This document shows, piece after piece, positions 34,661-39,872 of a stretch of 39,872 bases of DNA. How positions within the stretch are numbered: position 1 is the stretch's first letter; every line of letters begins with the position of its first letter. The position numbers and the translations under genes were made by a program. The notes beneath the pieces were generated by a model. The model had not been told where the DNA came from. It worked only from the letters and a program-made list of their open reading frames with translations, and ran no database searches. This DNA comes from Actinacidiphila paucisporea (lineage in GTDB: Bacteria; Actinomycetota; Actinomycetes; Streptomycetales; Streptomycetaceae): contig NZ_FRBI01000043.1 of assembly GCF_900142575.1 (NCBI RefSeq), positions 1 through 39,872 of the forward strand. The letters run 5' to 3'.

Positions 34661-34795
34661 GAGGCCGAGCGTAGGGCCTGCGCGGGCGGCCCGTTGCGAC
34701 CAAGGACACACGGTGACGCGCCCGACATCATGCTGCGCCGGGCCCCGAACCGGCGCTAGGGTCCGGCCAGATACCCCAACGGAGAGGTGTGTGCC

Positions 34796-35644
34796 GTGGC
34801 GAAGAAGCTCGCCGTCGTAGGAGCCGGACTGATGGGCTCGGGCATCGCGCAGGTGGCGGCCCAGGCCGGCTACGAGGTGGTCCTGCGGGACGTCACCGAC
34901 GAGGCGCTGGCCCGCGGCACCGACGGCATCAAGGCCTCCTACGACCGCTTCGTCGCCAAGGGCGCCCTCGAAGCGGCCGACGCGGCGGCGGCGTTGGCCA
35001 GGATCAGCACCACCACCGACCTCGAAGCCGTCGCGGACGCCGACCTGGTGGTCGAGGCGGTCTTCGAGAAGATCGAGGTCAAGCAGGACATCTTCCGCAC
35101 CCTGGACCGGATCACCGGCCCCGGCACGGTGCTGGCGTCCAACACCTCCGCGATCCCGATCACCAAGATCGCCGCGGCCACCGAGCACCCCGAACGGGTG
35201 GTCGGCACGCACTTCTTCTCGCCGGTGCCGATGATGCGGCTGTGCGAGTTGGTCCGCGGCTACAAGACCAGCGACGACACGCTGGCCCGCGCCCGGGAGT
35301 TCGCCGAGAGCGTCGGCAAGACCTGTGTCGTCGTCAACCGGGACGTGGCCGGCTTCGTCACCACCCGGCTGATCTCCGCGCTGGTCGTGGAGGCCGTCAA
35401 GCTCTACGAGTCCGGCGTCGCCTCCGCCGAGGACATCGACACCGCCTGCAAGCTGGGCTTCGGCCACGCGATGGGCCCGCTGGCCACCACCGACCTCACC
35501 GGCGTGGACATCCTGCTGCACGCCACCGGCAACATCTACGCCGAATCGCAGGACGAGAAGTTCGCCCCGCCGGAGATCATGCGGCGGATGGTGGACGCGG
35601 GAGATCTGGGCCGTAAGAGCGGCCAGGGGTTCTACCCGTACTAA
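34796..35644 (+). CDS. 3-hydroxybutyryl-CoA (3-hydroxyacyl-CoA) dehydrogenase
   Basis: A 282-residue cytosolic enzyme that oxidises L-3-hydroxyacyl-CoA with NAD(P)+ or works in reverse in butyryl-CoA formation. The nucleotide site is VVGAGLMGSGIAQVAAQAG; the catalytic His is in GTHFFSPVPMMRL and the Glu in LCELV. SNTSAIPITKIA and GLDxxxHAT-type end (TGVDILLHATGNIY) are family signatures. It is the short single-domain form, typical of Hbd. The GTG at 34796 follows GGAGAG by nine bases. TAGGGT at 34757-34762 is a likely -10 box. Confidence 0.93.
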   Translation: MAKKLAVVGAGLMGSGIAQVAAQAGYEVVLRDVTDEALARGTDGIKASYDRFVAKGALEAADAAAALARISTTTDLEAVADADLVVEAVFEKIEVKQDIFRTLDRITGPGTVLASNTSAIPITKIAAATEHPERVVGTHFFSPVPMMRLCELVRGYKTSDDTLARAREFAESVGKTCVVVNRDVAGFVTTRLISALVVEAVKLYESGVASAEDIDTACKLGFGHAMGPLATTDLTGVDILLHATGNIYAESQDEKFAPPEIMRRMVDAGDLGRKSGQGFYPY

Positions 35645-35776
35645 GCAACGTCACTCACAGGAGTGAATTCGGTATCGGTTCGCTCACAGACGGCAACTTC
35701 TCTTTGCGACAGACCGTCAGTTGTGTGAAGACATACGGACGGGTGCCGCAATTCTTCGGGAGCTTCGGGAGCGACT

Positions 35777-36076
35777 ATGCATATCAGGGGCGACCATGCC
35801 GAGCTGGTCGTCGGGGGCCGCCTCGACGTCCGCAGCGCGGCGGACGCCCGTACGGCCCTGCACACCGCGGTCGATGCCGGCCGCGGCGACCTCGTACTCG
35901 ACCTGACCGAGCTGGACTCGTGGGACGCGACCGGCCTCGGCGTCATCATGGGCGCCCACCGCAGGGCCGGCCGGGCCAACCGCCGGCTGGTGCTGCGCAA
36001 CGTGCCGCCGCAGATGCAGCGGCTGCTGGTCGCCACCAGGCTGCACCGCATCCTCGCGATCGAGGCCGAAAGGTGA
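35777..36076 (+). CDS. STAS-domain protein, anti-anti-sigma-like
   Basis: A 99-residue protein made of one STAS domain (VGGRLDVRSAADARTAL, LVLDLTELDSWDATGLGVIMGAHR). Relatives bind anti-sigma kinases and are switched off by phosphorylation of a Ser in the D-S-[ST]-G-L-G loop. Here that loop reads DATGLG, so Ser is replaced by Ala, and only the next Thr could be phosphorylated. It may be a constitutively binding form or a structural partner. The ATG at 35777 follows GGGAG. It is upstream of the large STAND-like gene in the same direction, 176 bases apart. Confidence 0.88.
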   Translation: MHIRGDHAELVVGGRLDVRSAADARTALHTAVDAGRGDLVLDLTELDSWDATGLGVIMGAHRRAGRANRRLVLRNVPPQMQRLLVATRLHRILAIEAER

Positions 36077-36252
36077 CGTAAGGGCTGCCCGGCCCCCCTG
36101 CGCTTCTTAGAAACGCCGCGAGCCCTTAGAGTTTGGTCTCGGATTGCCCGCAGGCGTGCTACCCCGTACGCCGGACCAGGGGAATCGGGCCGGCACGGCA
36201 CGTGCGGCGGCCCGGCTGCGCCCCTGACGTGACGCACATGAGGGCGTAGGAC

Positions 36253-38982
36253 ATGGACCAGCACAACGGCGAGCCCGGCGAGCGGCCAGGGCAGGACGAG
36301 GCCTTCGACGCGTTCGGCGTCAGGAGCGGCGGGGCCGGCGGCGGCGCCGACCGGGGCGCGCTGGTGCCGTACGAGCCACCGCAGGCGGAGGCCCCGGCCG
36401 ACCCCACCGCCTTCGACGGCCTGCGCCCGGTCGAGCCCTCGCTCTTCGACGCGGCCGCCCCGCTGCCCAAGGCCGTCCGCCCGGCCCGCGAACCGCTGGA
36501 GCTGACCGCGGGCACCGCCACCCCCGGCGGCGGCAGCGTACGGGTGCGGCGGATCGTCACCCCCGACTACCTGCTGACCGTCAATCCGGTCGACGGCACC
36601 GAGGTCACCGTGTGCCCGCCCGAGGAGCGCAGGACCCCGGTGCCGCGCACCCCCGAGGAGCGCGCCGCCCACCTCGCGGCCCGCCGCCCCTCCCCGCCGC
36701 CGGGACCGCCCGCCCCCGAACTGCCGCTGCTGGAGCGCGACGAGGAGCGCGAGCGGCTGATCCGGCTGCTGGCCCGCGGCCGGTCGGTACGCGTCACGGG
36801 GCCGTCGGGGGCCGGCCGCACCGCCCTGCTGGAGTCCGTCGCCAATGCCTGCGCCGACCTCGCACCCGACGGTGTGCTGTGGCTGTCCGGCTACCGCCGC
36901 ACCGTCGGCGACGTCCTGCAGGCCCTCTACAGCACCGTCTACGCCGGCGACGACTACCGCCCAAGCCGGACCGAACTCCCCGGGCTGCTGCGGGAGACCG
37001 GCGCCGTCGTCGTGGTGGACGACCTGGAATTCGGCGGCGCCGCCCTGGAGGAGCTGCTCGCCGCGGCCCCCGAGTGCGCATTCCTGCTGGCCGCGACCCC
37101 GGATGTCGCCGCGCCGCCCGCCGACGCCCTGGTCGAGGAGGTCTTCCTCGCCGGCCTCAGCCGGGTCGCCTGCGTCGACCTGCTCACCCTGGCCGCCGGG
37201 CGGCCACTCGAAGAGGACGAGACCGCCTGGGCGGCCGACCTGTGGTTCGAGTCGGAGGGCCTGCCGCTGCGCTTCGTCCAGGCCGGCGCCCTGCTGCGGC
37301 AGCGGGACGCGCTGCGCTTCCCGCCCGAGCCCGACTGGGACGACTCGGTGTGGGAGAACGGCACCCCGGCCCTGCCCGCCGCCCCCGCGCCCGCCGGCGA
37401 CCTGATACCCGACCTGACCGGCTTCGACGGCCCCGCGGCACCCGACCCCTCGGCGCCGCTGGAGATACCGCCGGTCACGCCGCCCGCCCCCCGGGTGCCC
37501 GCCGCCGACGTGCCGCTGCCGTCGCTCGCGGAGAGCGCCGCCCCCGCCGACCTGCTCGCCTCCCGGCTCAGCGAGTCCGCCCGCGAAGCCCTCGCCTTCG
37601 CCGTGGCCCTCGACGGCGAGTGTCCGCACCCCTCGCACCTGCCCGCACTCGTCGGTGACACCCACGGGGACGCGGCCCTCGGCGAGATGACCGCGGTCGG
37701 CCTGGCCGTCCCGGTCGCCGCCCACTACCGGCTCGCCGCCGGCGTCACCCAGCAGCTCGCCGCCGCCTTCGCCGCCGAGGGCGAGCTGAGCGAGGTCCAG
37801 GCGCACACCGCCGCCCTGCACTACGCCTGGTGGACAGGCCACCCCTCGGTCACCGCGGCCCGCGCCGCCGCCGAGTCCGAGGCGATCATCGCCGCCATGT
37901 CCGCCTGCCGCGACAACGGCAACCCGAGCGCCGCGGTCCTGCTGGCCCGCACGGTGGCCCCCGTCTTCGCCGCCGCCCTGCACTGGGGCGCCTGGGAGCG
38001 CACGCTGCGGATCGGTCAGGAGGCCGCGCGACTGTCCGGCGAGGTCGCGGAAGAGGCCTACTTCCACCACGAGTTGGGCGTACTGGCGCTCTGCAACGGC
38101 ACGATGGACCGGGCCAGGGCGGAACTCGAGGCCTCCATCGCGCTGCGCGGCGCCCTCGCCGACCGGCAGGGCACCGTCGTCGGCCGCCGTACGCTGGCGC
38201 TGGTCGTCGACGCGGAGCCCGCGGCCCCGCTCGAACTCCTCCCGGCCGCCGCCGACAACGAGCCGCCCACCGTCGTCCACCCCCCGCTGGCGGTCATCCA
38301 CCACCGCGCCCCGTCCCACGCGGCGCACGCGACCGGCCCGAAGCGGCTTGCCGTGGTCGGCACCCGCCGCAACCTCGTCGCCGTAGGCACCGGCGTCCTG
38401 CTGGCCGCGGTCCTGGGCACGATCGTCACCCTGGGCGCGACCTCCGGCTCCGGCGACGACTCCCACCAGAAGAACCAGGTCAAGCCGCTGGAGTCCGCCC
38501 AGGAGGAAGCCCCGGACGACTCCGCCACGACCGCCCCCGGCACGACCGCCCCGACCTCGACACCGTCGTCGGCGACCACGTCGCCGTCCGCGACGGGGAG
38601 GACGAGCACGCCGTCCACGTCGACAGGGGGGACGTCGGGGGGGACGCAGGGCGGTACTTCCTCGACGCCGCCGCCGAACTCCGGTCCGCCGCACCACTCC
38701 ACCGGCGGTGGCTCGACGACCGGCGGTACGTCGTCCGGTGGCTCGACGACCGGCGGTACGTCGTCCGGTGGCTCGACGACCGGCGGTACGTCGTCCGGTG
38801 GCTCGACGACCGGCGGTACGTCGTCCACCGGTGGTGGCAGCACGGCTGGTGGTTCGACCGGCGGTCCGACGGGCGGGACCACTACCGGCACAACCGGCGG
38901 CCCGACGGGTGGCACCACCGGTGACCCGTCGGGTACTCCGACGGACACGCCGACCACCACACCGTCGACCCCGGGACCATGA
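36253..38982 (+). CDS. STAND-like NTPase with membrane anchor and repetitive extracellular tail
   Basis: A 909-residue protein of unknown function. Residues 1-160 are Pro/Ala-rich. A P-loop, GPSGAGRT (183-190, Arg in place of Lys), and VVVVDDLE (Asp256, Asp257) form an AAA/STAND-type ATPase core. A winged-helix-like part follows. Then come about 250 residues of helices (AVQALHYAWWTGHPSV-type, TPR-like, about 500-650). One membrane segment is at about 708-730 (LVAVGTGVLLAAVLGTIVTL). The last 175 residues are Ser/Thr/Gly/Pro-rich with a tandem GSTTGGTSSG repeat, predicted outside the cell. It may link an outer signal or wall contact to the cytosolic ATPase (inference). The ATG at 36253 has a weak ribosome site. 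Confidence 0.75.
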   Translation: MDQHNGEPGERPGQDEAFDAFGVRSGGAGGGADRGALVPYEPPQAEAPADPTAFDGLRPVEPSLFDAAAPLPKAVRPAREPLELTAGTATPGGGSVRVRRIVTPDYLLTVNPVDGTEVTVCPPEERRTPVPRTPEERAAHLAARRPSPPPGPPAPELPLLERDEERERLIRLLARGRSVRVTGPSGAGRTALLESVANACADLAPDGVLWLSGYRRTVGDVLQALYSTVYAGDDYRPSRTELPGLLRETGAVVVVDDLEFGGAALEELLAAAPECAFLLAATPDVAAPPADALVEEVFLAGLSRVACVDLLTLAAGRPLEEDETAWAADLWFESEGLPLRFVQAGALLRQRDALRFPPEPDWDDSVWENGTPALPAAPAPAGDLIPDLTGFDGPAAPDPSAPLEIPPVTPPAPRVPAADVPLPSLAESAAPADLLASRLSESAREALAFAVALDGECPHPSHLPALVGDTHGDAALGEMTAVGLAVPVAAHYRLAAGVTQQLAAAFAAEGELSEVQAHTAALHYAWWTGHPSVTAARAAAESEAIIAAMSACRDNGNPSAAVLLARTVAPVFAAALHWGAWERTLRIGQEAARLSGEVAEEAYFHHELGVLALCNGTMDRARAELEASIALRGALADRQGTVVGRRTLALVVDAEPAAPLELLPAAADNEPPTVVHPPLAVIHHRAPSHAAHATGPKRLAVVGTRRNLVAVGTGVLLAAVLGTIVTLGATSGSGDDSHQKNQVKPLESAQEEAPDDSATTAPGTTAPTSTPSSATTSPSATGRTSTPSTSTGGTSGGTQGGTSSTPPPNSGPPHHSTGGGSTTGGTSSGGSTTGGTSSGGSTTGGTSSGGSTTGGTSSTGGGSTAGGSTGGPTGGTTTGTTGGPTGGTTGDPSGTPTDTPTTTPSTPGP
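38711..38826 (+). repeat. Four tandem 30-bp units in the STAND-like gene tail
   Basis: A 30-bp unit starting GCTCGACGACCGGCGGTACG occurs at 38711, 38741, 38771 and (26 bases of it) 38801, without visible base differences. It encodes GSTTGGTSSG. Such perfect identity suggests recent slippage, so copy number may vary among strains. Confidence 0.9.
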
Positions 38983-38988
38983 GGCACG

Positions 38989-39022
38989 CCCCGGCGCGAC
39001 GGCCGAGGCCGCCGCGCCGGGG
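38989..39022. terminator. Hairpin between convergent genes
   Basis: CCCCGGCGCG and CGCGCCGGGG form a 10-bp stem with a 14-base loop that has its own small stem (GGCC/GGCC). It lies just past the STAND-like gene stop and just before the xylanase stop, so it can serve both strands. Confidence 0.8.
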
Positions 39023-39042
39023 GCGCCGGGTCCTGCGGAGGG

Positions 39043-39872
39043 TCAGCCGGCCTGGCAGGAGAAGGTGGGCCAGTTCGTGTGCCCGTTCTTCTGGATCGTC
39101 AGACCCCAGTTGTTGCCGCTGCCGTTGGGGCGGGCGACGAGCACGTACTGGCTGGGGTAGCTGGCGCTGATGTTCCAGGTGGACATGACCACCTCGGGCG
39201 ATGGCACGTTCACCGTCACGGTCCAGTTGCTGGAGCCGGTGACGGCGACGTTGAGGTTGTAGCGGTCGCTCCACTGGTCTGCGGCCGTCACGTTCGCCGT
39301 GCAGCTGCCGCCACCGCCGCCGGTGGTGCCGCCGGTCGTTCCACCGGTGGTCCCGCCGGTGGTTCCACCCGTGCTGCCGCCGCCGCCGGAACCCACGGTG
39401 ATGTTGGAGCTACCGGAGGACCCGTAGCCCTCGGTGGCCAGGATCTCGTAGTTCGGGGTGCCGAGGTTCAGGCCCGCCTGCGCCCACGCGTTGAAGAAGT
39501 TGGCCACGGTGATGGTGCCGCCGGTGCGCTTCGCCTGGCGGACCGCCCAGTACTGGTAGAACGTCGCGGTGCCCTGGATGGAGGGCTGGTTGACGCGCTG
39601 CGTCCGGTACAGGTCGTACGTGCTGCCGTCGCTGTTGACGGAGCCCAGCCTGGAGGTGCCGGAACTCGGGTTGTAGTTGCCGTAGTTGTCGACGATGTAG
39701 TACTCGATGAGCGGGTTCGTGGTCCAGCCGTACAGCGACAGGTAGCAGTTGCCGTTGCAGTTCCACGAGCCCGAGTAGGTCACGGGGGCGGTCGTGCCCG
39801 GGTTCCAGCCCTTGCCGGCAACGAAGTTGGTCACGTTGTTCCACGTGGTGCTGTACTGGCCGCCGGAGCCCA
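39043..39872 (-). CDS. GH11 endo-1,4-beta-xylanase with CBM2-type module (partial)
   Basis: The 5' end, with the signal peptide, lies beyond the window; about 276 codons remain. The GH11 jelly-roll is clear: NFVAGKGWNPG, nucleophile Glu in PLIEYYIVDNYG, and acid/base Glu in ILATEGYGSSGSS. A Gly/Thr-rich linker (GGTTGG repeats) leads to a C-terminal module of about 90 residues (SCTANVTAADQWSDRYNLNV onward, Trp-rich, two terminal Cys), best matched to CBM2-type binding domains. It would be secreted and cut xylan. The linker codons, GGTGGTTCCACC-type, are repetitive. Streptomyces carry such enzymes as single genes. Confidence 0.95.
   Translation of the reverse strand, partial: GSGGQYSTTWNNVTNFVAGKGWNPGTTAPVTYSGSWNCNGNCYLSLYGWTTNPLIEYYIVDNYGNYNPSSGTSRLGSVNSDGSTYDLYRTQRVNQPSIQGTATFYQYWAVRQAKRTGGTITVANFFNAWAQAGLNLGTPNYEILATEGYGSSGSSNITVGSGGGGSTGGTTGGTTGGTTGGTTGGGGGSCTANVTAADQWSDRYNLNVAVTGSSNWTVTVNVPSPEVVMSTWNISASYPSQYVLVARPNGSGNNWGLTIQKNGHTNWPTFSCQAG

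Noticed and set aside
35641..38697. Minus-strand open frame of 1018 codons
   Set aside because: Low-complexity Gly/Arg-rich translation antisense to the STAND-like gene; caused by high GC at third positions.

Overview
The window is chromosomal DNA from a high-GC actinomycete, almost certainly a Streptomycetaceae member. The evidence is the very high GC content, frequent GTG and TTG starts, a sigma-R-type promoter at rpmE, a Rex-type operator at the ATP synthase operon, and a housekeeping gene order shared with other actinobacteria.

Region 1 (1-9234) is accessory and partly decayed. It holds a SUKH-like orphan gene, a broken small gene, a secreted SGNH hydrolase, a GT1-type glycosyltransferase, a minus-strand cluster (a small partner gene, an AbiEii-type nucleotidyltransferase, a frameshifted PD-(D/E)XK-like nuclease and the N-terminal stump of its partner gene), and a twice-frameshifted tyrosine integrase. 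The integrase ends about 370 bp from the 3' end of a tRNA-Arg(CCG) gene, so an old element integrated at that tRNA is the simplest reading. All frameshifts I found lie in this region.

Region 2 (9306-36076) is the conserved core. It carries a CheY-like regulator, an ArgRS-derived protein without the catalytic core, and lysA, hom, thrC and thrB for lysine and threonine synthesis. Next come rho, an LCP cell-wall ligase, rpmE, prfA and prmC (translation termination), a TsaC/Sua5 tRNA-modification enzyme, a low-molecular-weight tyrosine phosphatase and a WecA-like sugar-phosphate transferase. The complete atpIBEFHAGDC operon follows, then a DUF2550 protein, a PduO-type cobalamin adenosyltransferase (minus strand), a 3-hydroxybutyryl-CoA dehydrogenase and a STAS protein. 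The order lysA-hom-thrC-thrB-rho-rpmE-prfA-prmC-sua5-wecA-atp-DUF2550-pduO matches the one I know from Mycobacterium tuberculosis (argS Rv1292 to Rv1314c), where a true argS occupies the place of the ArgRS-like relic.

Region 3 (36253-39872) holds a 909-residue STAND-like NTPase with one membrane segment and a repetitive Ser/Thr/Gly-rich extracellular tail. Convergent to it is a GH11 xylanase with a CBM2-type module, cut by the window edge.

Most notable points: the decayed nuclease pair with a 40-bp perfect palindrome exactly at its frameshift; the AbiEii-type enzyme with an unusual 108-residue partner; the ArgRS relic; a repeat-derived insertion in the ACT domain of homoserine dehydrogenase; sigma-R and Rex sites; and a strong hairpin between atpD and atpC.
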